Of a stretch of DNA of 64,000 nt, positions 1 to 8,427 are shown piece after piece. Source of the stretch: an uncultured Maribacter sp. GTDB lineage: Bacteria > Bacteroidota > Bacteroidia > Flavobacteriales > Flavobacteriaceae. The stretch's first letter is position 1. Every line of letters begins with the position of its first letter. Below the pieces are notes generated by a model, which did no database searches, was not told the origin of the DNA, and was given only the letters and a program-made list of their open reading frames with translations. Both the position numbers and the translations under genes were made by a program. The stretch spans positions 1 to 64,000 of the forward strand of contig NZ_CANMTX010000011.1 in NCBI RefSeq assembly GCF_947500985.1, written 5' to 3'.

Positions 1-77
1 TGGCTTTTGGCTTTTGGCTTTTGGCTTTTGGCTTTTGGCTTTTGGCTTTTGGCTTTTGGCTTTTGGCTTTTGGCTTT
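1..77. repeat. Heptanucleotide tandem repeat (TGGCTTT)11
   Basis: Eleven perfect head-to-tail copies of TGGCTTT start at the first base of the window, so the array probably continues to the left. It lies downstream (3') of the SDR gene that ends at 109 on the minus strand. A perfect homogeneous short repeat of this kind usually varies in copy number by slipped-strand mispairing. Whether it affects a gene cannot be decided because the left flank is missing. Confidence 0.95.
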
Positions 78-100
78 AAAGATTTTATTCTAAAATCTTT
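78..100 (-). terminator. Hairpin downstream of the SDR gene
   Basis: A perfect 10-bp inverted repeat (AAAGATTTTA / TAAAATCTTT) with a 3-nt spacer lies 8 nt past the stop codon of the minus-strand SDR gene and abuts the heptamer repeat. It has no clear T-tract on the minus strand, so its role as a terminator is only probable. Confidence 0.4.
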
Positions 101-108
101 TCATTGTG

Positions 109-861
109 TCAATTCTTATACACTATGGTTGAAGAAGCTTGTGCTGTTGGCATTACTACCAAATCGGCAATATTTACATGATAAGGTCTAGTAATTACAT
201 AATGAATGATATCTGCTATATCTTCTGGTTTTAAGGGTTGAAATCCTTTATACACATTCTCAGCTCTATCGTCATCGCCCTTAAAGCGAACATTACTGAA
301 CTCGGTTTCTACCAGCCCTGGGTTTACTGCACCAACACGTACTCCTGTGCCGTTCAGATCTATTCGCATTCCTTGATTTATAGCATCTACAGCATGTTTA
401 CTTGCGCAATATACATTGCCTTTTGGGTATACTTCTTTACCAGCTGTAGAACCAATATTTATAATATGACCAGATTTTCGAGCCACCATTTGGGGAATTA
501 TTGCTTTCGAAACATATAACAACCCCTTCACATTTATATCTAACATAGCATCCCAATCATCAATATTACCATCTTGTATGGTATCCATTCCATGGGCGTT
601 ACCTGCATTATTGATTAAAATATCTATTTGAGAAAATTCTTTTGGTAGCGAATCAACTGCTTCTTGAACAGCTTCCTTATTACGAATATCGAAATTTAAA
701 GTATGTACCTGTACTTCTTTACCCAGTTCTTCTTTTAGCGCATCTAGTCGATCTTGACGTCGACCGCATAAGACCAAATTAATTCCGTTTAAGGCAAATT
801 GAATCGCTGTAGATTTTCCAATACCACTTGTAGCTCCTGTAATAAATGCTGTTTTCGTCAT
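109..861 (-). CDS. SDR family NAD(P)-dependent oxidoreductase
   Basis: This 250-residue classical short-chain dehydrogenase has the usual family length. The cofactor motif TGATSGIG is at residues 8-15, NNAG at 84-87, the structural Asn at 110, and the catalytic Ser138, Tyr151 and Lys155 (YCASK). Arg34-Arg35 after beta-strand 2 favours NADP(H). It resembles the YdfG-like group that oxidises 3-hydroxy acids such as serine or L-allo-threonine, but the substrate cannot be read from the sequence. The product should be cytosolic. The next gene upstream on the same strand, an aldo/keto reductase, ends 12 nt before this start, so the two are probably co-transcribed. Confidence 0.93.
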   Translation of the reverse strand: MTKTAFITGATSGIGKSTAIQFALNGINLVLCGRRQDRLDALKEELGKEVQVHTLNFDIRNKEAVQEAVDSLPKEFSQIDILINNAGNAHGMDTIQDGNIDDWDAMLDINVKGLLYVSKAIIPQMVARKSGHIINIGSTAGKEVYPKGNVYCASKHAVDAINQGMRIDLNGTGVRVGAVNPGLVETEFSNVRFKGDDDRAENVYKGFQPLKPEDIADIIHYVITRPYHVNIADLVVMPTAQASSTIVYKN

Positions 862-873
862 TATATTTTTTAA

Positions 874-1740
874 TTATGCAACTTCATGCCCTTCGTTAGC
901 TTCTAGCAAGATAAACCAATCTTGAACATCCATATCAATTGAAACCGCATCCATTGCCAATTTTAAACGCTTTGGTGTCGCCGTGCCTACCACAGGGTGA
1001 ATATTAGAGGGATGTTTTAAGATCCAAGCCAATAAAAGTTGATCTTCTGTTACATCATATTTTTTACTAAAATCTACCAATACTTTTTTAATTCTTGTAT
1101 TTGCCTTTGACTCTTCTCTAAAATAATTGCCAAGCGGACTCCAGCTCATTGCAAGCCTATCAAACGTAATACAATCGTCTAAAGTACCATCGTTCATTAC
1201 TGTGTTAGAGGACAATGAAAACTCAACTTGATTCGCCTCAACTTGAATTTCCTTTTCTATAAGTTGAATTTGAGACGGCGTAAAATTTGATACTCCGAAT
1301 TGCCTGATTTTTCCATCATTCTTCAATATATCTATAGCTTCTGCAATTTCTGAAGGATTCATTAAAGGGCTAGGCCTATGCAATAACAACATATCTAAAT
1401 GATCTGTCTGTAACATTTTCAAAGACCGCTCTACAGAAGATACAATATAGTCCTTATCATAATCGTAGTGCTTGACCCTATTCGACCGTTCTTTTACGTC
1501 GAACTGAATACCACATTTACTTATGAGTTGAATATCTTCTCTTTTAATAGCACTTTTTTTAAAAGCTTTGCCAAAATCTTCTTCATTGGTATAATCACCA
1601 TAAATATCCGCATGATCAAAAGTGGTAATATTATATTCTAAACAATGATTCATTAGTGAAATCATCTCGGTGGTCGAATGCTGTTTTCCCCATTTGCCCC
1701 AAGTCATCGTACCTGCAATTATTCTAGAATATTTCAACAT
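874..1740 (-). CDS. Aldo/keto reductase
   Basis: This 288-residue protein of the aldo/keto reductase superfamily is a TIM-barrel NADPH-dependent carbonyl reductase. The catalytic tetrad is visible as Asp42 and Tyr47 (FDHADIYGDY), Lys75 (SKCG) and His121 (LLLHRPSP). The sequence pattern is closest to the YdhF-like bacterial group. The physiological substrate is unknown. It starts with ATG and heads a two-gene minus-strand unit with the SDR gene, suggesting a joint role in carbonyl or alcohol metabolism (inference). It is divergent from the Bat operon, with 168 bp between the starts. Confidence 0.93.
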   Translation of the reverse strand: MLKYSRIIAGTMTWGKWGKQHSTTEMISLMNHCLEYNITTFDHADIYGDYTNEEDFGKAFKKSAIKREDIQLISKCGIQFDVKERSNRVKHYDYDKDYIVSSVERSLKMLQTDHLDMLLLHRPSPLMNPSEIAEAIDILKNDGKIRQFGVSNFTPSQIQLIEKEIQVEANQVEFSLSSNTVMNDGTLDDCITFDRLAMSWSPLGNYFREESKANTRIKKVLVDFSKKYDVTEDQLLLAWILKHPSNIHPVVGTATPKRLKLAMDAVSIDMDVQDWFILLEANEGHEVA

Positions 1741-1908
1741 ATTGTTATTTGATTAATGAAATTAAAAAGAAATCCCTTAAAACCTTCATAAAAATATGGG
1801 GTTTTCCATTTTTTTAACCTATCATTAACAGGGACTGAGTGAATAAATTTTCAATTTGCATAACTGTTAAAATTAGAAGCCTTAACAATCAATAATATAT
1901 AGTTTTAA

Positions 1909-2910
1909 ATGGAAGAAAATACTTCAATTGACATTAGTGCTGTTAATGAGAAAATAGCAAAAGAAAGCGCTTTTATCGATTTACTGATGCTTGAAATGAA
2001 TAAAGTAATCGTTGGCCAAAAATATATGGTTGAGCGATTATTAATCGGACTTTTAGGACAAGGTCATATTTTGTTAGAAGGTGTGCCCGGTTTAGCAAAA
2101 ACCTTGGCGATTAATACACTTTCAAAAGCTGTTAAAGGTAGTTTTAGTAGAATACAGTTTACACCAGATTTGCTGCCGGCAGATGTTGTAGGTACGATGA
2201 TTTACAATATGAAACTAAACGACTTCTCTATTAAGAAAGGTCCTATTTTCGCAAATTTCGTTCTTGCAGATGAGATCAACCGTGCACCTGCTAAAGTACA
2301 ATCTGCTTTATTAGAAGCTATGCAAGAAAAGCAAGTGACCATTGGTGACGAAACTTTTATTCTTGATAAGCCTTTCTTAGTAATGGCAACCCAAAACCCA
2401 GTTGAGCAAGAAGGAACGTACCCCTTACCCGAAGCGCAAATTGACCGTTTTATGTTGAAGACTGTTATTGATTATCCGAAAATTAATGAAGAGCAGTTAA
2501 TTATGCGCCAAAATTTAAAAGGTAGCTACGAAACTGTAAATGCTGTTGTATCAATTGAACAAATACTAAGTGCACAGAAAGCAGTACGTGAAGTATATAT
2601 GGACGAAAAGATCGAGAAATATATTCTTGATATTGTTTTCGCCACTAGATATCCTGAAAAATATAATTTAGAAAGCTTAAAACCTTTAATCAGTTTTGGT
2701 GCTTCGCCAAGAGGTAGTATCAACTTAGGTACCGCTGCAAAATGTTATGCTTTTATAAAAAGAAGAGGTTATGTTGTTCCTGAAGATGTACGAGCTATTG
2801 TACACGATGTTTTAAGACATAGAATAGGAATAACTTACGAGGCAGAAGCTGAAAATATTACCTCTGTTGATATCATCAACAAGATTGTAAACGAGATAGA
2901 AGTACCTTAA
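1909..2910 (+). CDS. moxR: MoxR family AAA+ ATPase
   Basis: This 333-residue MoxR-type AAA+ ATPase carries Walker A GVPGLAKT at residues 58-65, Walker B FVLADEIN at about 117-124 and the family stretch after it (RAPAKVQSALLEAM). MoxR proteins act as chaperone-like partners of VWA-domain proteins. Here the gene is first in an operon with a DUF58 gene and the VWA genes batA and batB, the standard arrangement in Bacteroidota. The Bat system is linked to aerotolerance and stress resistance, although its biochemical task is not settled. The ATG start is preceded by a 168-bp divergent intergenic region in which I found no consensus promoter. Confidence 0.96.
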   Translation: MEENTSIDISAVNEKIAKESAFIDLLMLEMNKVIVGQKYMVERLLIGLLGQGHILLEGVPGLAKTLAINTLSKAVKGSFSRIQFTPDLLPADVVGTMIYNMKLNDFSIKKGPIFANFVLADEINRAPAKVQSALLEAMQEKQVTIGDETFILDKPFLVMATQNPVEQEGTYPLPEAQIDRFMLKTVIDYPKINEEQLIMRQNLKGSYETVNAVVSIEQILSAQKAVREVYMDEKIEKYILDIVFATRYPEKYNLESLKPLISFGASPRGSINLGTAAKCYAFIKRRGYVVPEDVRAIVHDVLRHRIGITYEAEAENITSVDIINKIVNEIEVP

Positions 2911-2996
2911 TCTAGTTGTGATATTTGGTAAATACAATTATTTGATGCCAAATATAATGCACTGCTAACGGAGACTGTAAACTGTTTACTAAAAAA

Positions 2997-3863
2997 ATGG
3001 ATACCAAAGAGCTACTCAAAAAAGTACGAAAAATTGAAATAAAGACGAGACGTCTTTCTGACCATATGTTTGGTGGGGAATACCACTCTACCTTTAAGGG
3101 ACGTGGTATGACATTTAGTGAAGTACGACAGTATCAATTTGGTGATGATGTAAGAAATATAGATTGGAACGTTACCGCCCGTTACAACGAACCTTACATA
3201 AAGGTTTTTGAAGAGGAACGAGAATTGACCATGATGCTTATGGTAGATATTAGCGGATCTGAATTATTTGGTACTACCAATCAATTTAAAAATGAAATCG
3301 TTACCGAAATATCGGCAACATTAGCTTTTAGTGCACTACAAAATAATGATAAGGTAGGTGTCATTTTGTTCTCTGATCAAATAGAACTTTTTATTCCTCC
3401 AAAAAAAGGAAAAACACACGTTTTACGCATTATTAGGGAATTGATAGAGTTTAAGCCTAAAAGTAACAAAACAGATATTGCACAGGCATTAAAATTCTTA
3501 AGCAGTATCATGAAAAAGAAGGCGATTGTTTTTGTTCTTTCTGATTTTATTGATGAAGGATATGAAAAGACTTTGAAGATCACAGGTAACAAGCACGATG
3601 TAACAGGTATTCGTATTTACGATGAACGTGAAGAAACAATTCCGAATATAGGTATGGTCCAAATTGAAGATGCCGAGACCGGTAAACTACAATTAATCAA
3701 CACTAAATCTAAACAAGTACGTAACGCCTATGCTACATATAACAGAGAACGTGTGGCTTATTTTAAAGAATCGTTTACCAAAGCTGGTTGCGGAGTTTTA
3801 GATTGCAGGGTCGATGAAAGTTATGTGAAAAAATTATTGGGCTATTTTAAACGAAGAGGTTGA
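2997..3863 (+). CDS. DUF58 domain-containing protein of the Bat operon
   Basis: This 288-residue DUF58 protein shows the family signature at residues 34-62 (GRGMTFSEVRQYQFGDD then RNIDWNVTAR). A VWA-like region follows, with a DxSxS metal-site motif (DISGS, residues 84-88). DUF58 proteins accompany MoxR and BatA/BatB and probably link the ATPase to the VWA proteins. No membrane segment is evident, so it is probably cytosolic. The next gene begins only a few bases past the stop codon, consistent with one operon. Confidence 0.94.
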   Translation: MDTKELLKKVRKIEIKTRRLSDHMFGGEYHSTFKGRGMTFSEVRQYQFGDDVRNIDWNVTARYNEPYIKVFEEERELTMMLMVDISGSELFGTTNQFKNEIVTEISATLAFSALQNNDKVGVILFSDQIELFIPPKKGKTHVLRIIRELIEFKPKSNKTDIAQALKFLSSIMKKKAIVFVLSDFIDEGYEKTLKITGNKHDVTGIRIYDEREETIPNIGMVQIEDAETGKLQLINTKSKQVRNAYATYNRERVAYFKESFTKAGCGVLDCRVDESYVKKLLGYFKRRG

Positions 3864-3868
3864 TACGA

Positions 3869-5530
3869 ATGATTACTATTAATAGAACAATTGAAAGCGG
3901 TGTTTCGTTCATAAAACGAATTTCACCTTTATTGGTATTTCTTCTATTCTTCGCTGAACTATCTGCTCAAGAACGACCAAATATTACAACAAAGGTAGAT
4001 ACCACTTTTATTAAAATTGGCGAACAGGTTCAATGGACGGTTACCGTCGATATAGATTCTACCGATTTTGTTATTTTCCCTGAAGGGCAAACATTTTCTC
4101 CTTTAGAAACCGTAGAAGCATTTGCTACAGATACCACAAGAAAAAAAGATAGGCTTACACTTCAAAAAATATATGCCCTTACCCAATTCGATTCTGGTGC
4201 ATACAAATTACCATCGCAACGTATAGATATTAATGGAACCGGTTATATGACCGATTCTACACTGATCAATGTAGCTACCATACCAGTAGATACATTAAAT
4301 CAGAAAATGTACGACATTAAACCACTTATCAATGTAGAAAAAAGCAATCTAGCTTTTTGGAAGTATTTGCTGATTGGCTTACTGATATTACTAATCTTAG
4401 GCGCACTTCTTTACTGGTTCGTATTTCGTAAAAAGCCACTTACCGAAGAAGAAAAAGTAGCACTTTTACCACCATACGATAGAGCTTTATTAGAACTTAA
4501 ACGTTTAGAAAATTCTAAATATTTAATACAAGACGAGTATAAAGAATACTATTCTGAATTGACCACCATTGTACGTTCTTATTTAGAAGAAGACGCAAAT
4601 GTTACAGCTCTAGAAAGTACCACAGGTCAATTGATTGAGAAATTAGAACTTTTAAAAGATGCAGGAGAATTAGAATTAGATGATGAAACCATCAAACAGT
4701 TTTCACAAATATTACAAACTGCAGATTTAGTAAAATTTGCCAAGAACAAGCCTTCTACATCGGTTGCAGAACAAGATAGAAAGCTAGTTGAGCAGATTGT
4801 AGAAAAAACACACGAAGCTTTACCAGAACCAACAGAGGAAGAGTTGCTGGAACAAGCCGAATACCAAGAAGAATTAGAGCGAAAAGCGAAAAAGAAGAAA
4901 ATAAAAATTGCTATAATATCTACCGTAGCCTTAATTCTAATAGGTATTACTATTGCCGGCGTAAAATTCGGATTTGGTTATTTAAAAGATACCGTCTTAG
5001 GGCACCCAACAAAAGAACTTTTAGAAGGCGAATGGGTACGTAGTAGTTATGGCTTTCCTCCTATTCAAATAGAGACTCCACAAGTTCTGGTACGTCAAAA
5101 AATAAAATTGCCAGCAGAAGCTAAAGCTGTCATTGAAGATATACAAGCATTTCAATATTCTAGTCCAATCGGTCTTTTTAATGTAGCAACAACATCTGTA
5201 ACGCTAGCACAAAAAGATGTGGAGCCAGAGTTTGATAAAACCATTGAACAAATTTTATCGAATTTTGAAAGTCAGGGCGCAAAGAACATCATTACCAAAC
5301 AAGAAGAATTTAGCACAATAAGTGGTGTTAAAGGAGTAAAAGTTTTTGGAAGCGGTAAATTTTTAGCGCCAGGATCAGAAGAATTAATGGAAGGTGAATA
5401 TACCGTACTCCTTTTTGGAGGAAAAGGTTTTCAACAGTATGTAATTCTTACTTGGTTAAAAGATGATACATACGCACAAGAAATAGTAGACCGAATTTTA
5501 GCATCGGTTGAAGTAAAAACAGAATTATAA
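3869..5530 (+). CDS. Bat operon membrane protein, two TM segments (BatD-like N-terminus)
   Basis: The chosen ATG lies 6 nt after the DUF58 stop. A TTG in the same frame at 3860 would overlap that stop and is less likely. The product (553 residues) has an N-terminal signal or TM segment, a periplasmic domain of about 120 residues, a TM helix near residue 165-190, and a charged helical region. A second internal TM helix near residue 350-370 is followed by a C-terminal domain of about 170 residues. Equivalent genes sit between DUF58 and batA in flavobacterial Bat operons and are usually annotated hypothetical or BatD/oxygen-tolerance-like. It is followed by batA with no intergenic gap, suggesting translational coupling. 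A specific function is not known. Confidence 0.85.
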   Translation: MITINRTIESGVSFIKRISPLLVFLLFFAELSAQERPNITTKVDTTFIKIGEQVQWTVTVDIDSTDFVIFPEGQTFSPLETVEAFATDTTRKKDRLTLQKIYALTQFDSGAYKLPSQRIDINGTGYMTDSTLINVATIPVDTLNQKMYDIKPLINVEKSNLAFWKYLLIGLLILLILGALLYWFVFRKKPLTEEEKVALLPPYDRALLELKRLENSKYLIQDEYKEYYSELTTIVRSYLEEDANVTALESTTGQLIEKLELLKDAGELELDDETIKQFSQILQTADLVKFAKNKPSTSVAEQDRKLVEQIVEKTHEALPEPTEEELLEQAEYQEELERKAKKKKIKIAIISTVALILIGITIAGVKFGFGYLKDTVLGHPTKELLEGEWVRSSYGFPPIQIETPQVLVRQKIKLPAEAKAVIEDIQAFQYSSPIGLFNVATTSVTLAQKDVEPEFDKTIEQILSNFESQGAKNIITKQEEFSTISGVKGVKVFGSGKFLAPGSEELMEGEYTVLLFGGKGFQQYVILTWLKDDTYAQEIVDRILASVEVKTEL

Positions 5531-6529
5531 ATGTTCGAGAATATATCATTTGCAAATCCTGATTTCTTTTGGCTGTTTTTATTACTGCCATTAGCAATTG
5601 TGTGGTATATATTTAAACAAAAAGAGCAAACCGCATCTTTGCGAATTTCTAGCGCAAAAGGTTTTACCTATAATAGCATTTTACCAAAACTAAGGCCAGG
5701 CTTGTTCATTCTACGCCTATTGGCATTAGGCGCCATAATTGTAGCTCTGGCAAGACCACAGACAGAAGATATATCTACAAGAACCAAAACTACTAAAGGT
5801 ATTGATATTGTAATGGCCATTGATGTTTCTTCTAGTATGCTGGCAAGAGATTTAAAACCTAACAGACTATCGGCACTGAAAGAAGTTGCCGCAGATTTCA
5901 TCAAGCAAAGACCCAATGACCGTATTGGTCTTGTTGCTTACGCTGGTGAAGGGTATACTAAAACACCTATTACTACAGATAAAGCAATTGTGCTAAATGC
6001 TCTTTCAGAAATTTCATATGGCCAATTAGATGATGGTACCGCAATTGGTATGGGACTAGCAACTTCTGTTAACCGTTTAAAAGACAGTAAGGCGAAAAGT
6101 AAAATAATCATCTTGTTGACCGATGGTGTTAACAACACTGGTTTTATAGAGCCACAAACCGCATCTGAACTTGCACTCGAATTTGGAATTAAAACATACA
6201 CTATTGGCTTAGGTACTAACGGCAATGCCCTTACACCTATTTCTTATAATGCCGATGGCTCTTTTAGGTTTGGAATGCGACAAGTAGAAATAGACGAAGA
6301 ATTGCTGAAAGATATCGCAAATACTACAGGCGGAAGGTATTTTAGAGCCACTGACAACGAATCTCTAGAAGAAATCTATGATGAAATCAACAAACTAGAA
6401 AAAACGGAGGTAGAGGAATTTAAATATTACCGTTACGAAGAGAAATTTAGACTTTGGGTTTTAATAGCTGGAGGTTTGCTTTTATTAGAATGGATTTTAA
6501 GAAACACGCTTTTTAGAAGCTTTGTATAA
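5531..6529 (+). CDS. batA: BatA, VWA domain membrane protein
   Basis: This 332-residue protein has two N-terminal TM helices (about residues 12-28 and 55-74), a VWA domain with the MIDAS motif DVSSS at 98-102, and a C-terminal TM helix near 308-328. The layout is that of BatA. VWA domains bind divalent metal through DxSxS and mediate protein interaction; in Bat systems BatA and BatB are thought to form a membrane complex. The start codon directly follows the stop of the preceding gene, and batB begins one base after the stop. Confidence 0.95.
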   Translation: MFENISFANPDFFWLFLLLPLAIVWYIFKQKEQTASLRISSAKGFTYNSILPKLRPGLFILRLLALGAIIVALARPQTEDISTRTKTTKGIDIVMAIDVSSSMLARDLKPNRLSALKEVAADFIKQRPNDRIGLVAYAGEGYTKTPITTDKAIVLNALSEISYGQLDDGTAIGMGLATSVNRLKDSKAKSKIIILLTDGVNNTGFIEPQTASELALEFGIKTYTIGLGTNGNALTPISYNADGSFRFGMRQVEIDEELLKDIANTTGGRYFRATDNESLEEIYDEINKLEKTEVEEFKYYRYEEKFRLWVLIAGGLLLLEWILRNTLFRSFV

Positions 6530-6530
6530 T

Positions 6531-7577
6531 ATGGTACAGTACGACGAAAAAATATATTTCTATTTACTCATCATCATTCCGGTGATAGTGGTGTTGTTCC
6601 TATTATTATTGGTATGGAAAAAGAGAACGCAAAAGAAATTTGCGGACACCGAACTTTTAAAAAGGCTAACACCAAATCGTTCTTATAATAAAGGAGGTCT
6701 AAAATTGGTCGTTTTTATTCTAGCATTGGCATTAATGATCATAGGGCTGGTAAATCCTAAAATAGGCACAAAACTAGAGACCGTTAAAAGAGAAGGTGTA
6801 GATATTGTTTTTGCTGTTGATGTAAGTAAAAGTATGCTTGCAGAAGACATTGCCCCAAACAGATTGGAGAAGGCAAAAAGATTGGTTTCTGAAATAATAA
6901 ATCAACTTGCAAGTGACCGTATTGGGATTATAGCCTACGCAGGACAAGCATACCCTCAACTACCGATTACAACAGATTATGGCGCTGCAAAAATGTTCTT
7001 ACAGGGCATGAATACAGATATGCTAACATCTCAAGGTACGGCTATTGACCAAGCTATTGAATTAGCCACTACCTATTACGATGATGCGGAACAGACCAAC
7101 CGTGTATTATTCATTATCTCTGACGGTGAAGATCATTCTGAAGGTTCTACATTAGATGCTGTAGAAGATGCCGTTGATGAAGGTATTATTATTTACACCA
7201 TTGGTGTTGGTAAAGAAAAGGGTGCTCCGATACCGATTAAAAGAAACGGAATTTTAGAAAGCTTAAAAAAGGATAATCAAGGAGAAACCGTAATCACTCG
7301 TTTAAACGAGAGTGTTTTAGTAGATATTGCTAATGAAGGTGACGGGCAATATATAGATGGTTCTAACACTGATGAAGCCGTAGAATTTATTAAAGAAGAA
7401 TTGTTGAAAATGGATAAAAAGGAATTTGAAGCCAAACAATTCGCAGAATATAAAGATCAGTTTCAATGGTTTATTGGCGGGGCATTGTTGCTTCTCTTTT
7501 TAGATATATTTATCTTGGACCGCAAGACCAGCTGGTTAAAGAAACTCAATTTGTTCAATGAGAAAAGAAATGAATAA
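6531..7577 (+). CDS. batB: BatB, VWA domain membrane protein
   Basis: The ATG one base after the batA stop gives a 348-residue protein. A TTG in the same frame at 6522 would overlap batA and add three residues. TM helices lie near residues 10-27 and 58-74, followed by a VWA domain with MIDAS motif DVSKS at 97-101 and a C-terminal TM helix near 305-325. It is a paralogue of BatA with the same fold order, the usual pairing in this operon. The last codons overlap the start of batC. Confidence 0.95.
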   Translation: MVQYDEKIYFYLLIIIPVIVVLFLLLLVWKKRTQKKFADTELLKRLTPNRSYNKGGLKLVVFILALALMIIGLVNPKIGTKLETVKREGVDIVFAVDVSKSMLAEDIAPNRLEKAKRLVSEIINQLASDRIGIIAYAGQAYPQLPITTDYGAAKMFLQGMNTDMLTSQGTAIDQAIELATTYYDDAEQTNRVLFIISDGEDHSEGSTLDAVEDAVDEGIIIYTIGVGKEKGAPIPIKRNGILESLKKDNQGETVITRLNESVLVDIANEGDGQYIDGSNTDEAVEFIKEELLKMDKKEFEAKQFAEYKDQFQWFIGGALLLLFLDIFILDRKTSWLKKLNLFNEKRNE

Positions 7578-8427
7578 AATAAATACAGTTTTAATACTAC
7601 TTTTTGTTTGCTTTTCATCTTTTGCGCAAGAGGTTGATGAGAAAGAAAAACAAAAGTCTTTACAATCATCTACCAATCTTACTTGGGATGCTAACAAGGC
7701 ATTATCAGAAGATGACTTTATTGCTGCAGAAGTAGATTACAGAAAGGCAATTTCAAAAAGTTCAGATAATAGCGCAGCCCCATATAATTTAGGTAACGCC
7801 TATTACGAAAATGAAACCTATAATGAAGCCTTTGGCAGATTTAAAGAAGCAGGCGAAGCATCTACATCTAAAGCGGACAAACATAAAGCTTACCACAATA
7901 TGGGTAATGTTTTTATGAAGCGTAAAGATTATGCTAAAGCGGTAGAAGCTTATAAAGAGGCTTTACGTAACGATCCTACAGATGAAGAAACCCGTTATAA
8001 TTTAGCCTTAGCAAAAGAGCTTTTGAAAAAAGAACAAGACGAAAATAAGCAAGACCAAGACGACAAGGATAAGGATAAAGATCAAGACGAGAACAAAGAC
8101 CAAGATAAAAAAGACGAAGGCGACAACGAGGATAAGAAAGATGAAGGCGAGGACGGTGACAAGGGCGACGAAGGCGATAAAGACGAAGAGAAGAAAGACG
8201 ATAATAAGGATGGTGAAGGGGACAACAAATCTGATCAAAAGAAGAAACCCGAACAAGGTGAAGGCGAGAACGAACAAGAGCAACAACAACCTAGACCTAA
8301 TCAACTTTCTAAGCAACAGGTTGAGAATTTATTGAGAGCCATGCAAAATGCAGAAAAAAAGGTGCAAGATAAAATCGATGCTAAAAAAGTAAAAGGTGCT
8401 AAAATTAAAACCGAAAAAGATTGGTAG
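7558..8427 (+). CDS. batC: BatC, TPR protein with acidic Asp/Lys-rich tail
   Basis: This 289-residue protein overlaps the end of batB by 20 nt. A second ATG at 7570, giving MNKINTV and a cleaner signal peptide, is an equally good start. After the signal peptide come tetratricopeptide repeats (about residues 40-160). A very low-complexity stretch rich in Asp, Lys, Glu and Gly (about 162-245) and a basic C-terminus follow. BatC is the periplasmic TPR component of the Bat system. The low-complexity DNA contains repeated GAC/AAG/GAT codons and could vary in length. The stop codon overlaps the start of batD. Confidence 0.93.
   Translation: MRKEMNKINTVLILLFVCFSSFAQEVDEKEKQKSLQSSTNLTWDANKALSEDDFIAAEVDYRKAISKSSDNSAAPYNLGNAYYENETYNEAFGRFKEAGEASTSKADKHKAYHNMGNVFMKRKDYAKAVEAYKEALRNDPTDEETRYNLALAKELLKKEQDENKQDQDDKDKDKDQDENKDQDKKDEGDNEDKKDEGEDGDKGDEGDKDEEKKDDNKDGEGDNKSDQKKKPEQGEGENEQEQQQPRPNQLSKQQVENLLRAMQNAEKKVQDKIDAKKVKGAKIKTEKDW

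Noticed and set aside
1814-1821. TTAACCTA upstream of moxR as a pairing target of the sRNA loop
   Set aside because: An 8-nt match is expected by chance about twice in a window of this size; no further pairing.
8008-8316. 102-codon antisense ORF across the BatC Asp/Lys tract
   Set aside because: Created by the biased codon composition of batC; hydrophobic but with no start context or homology.
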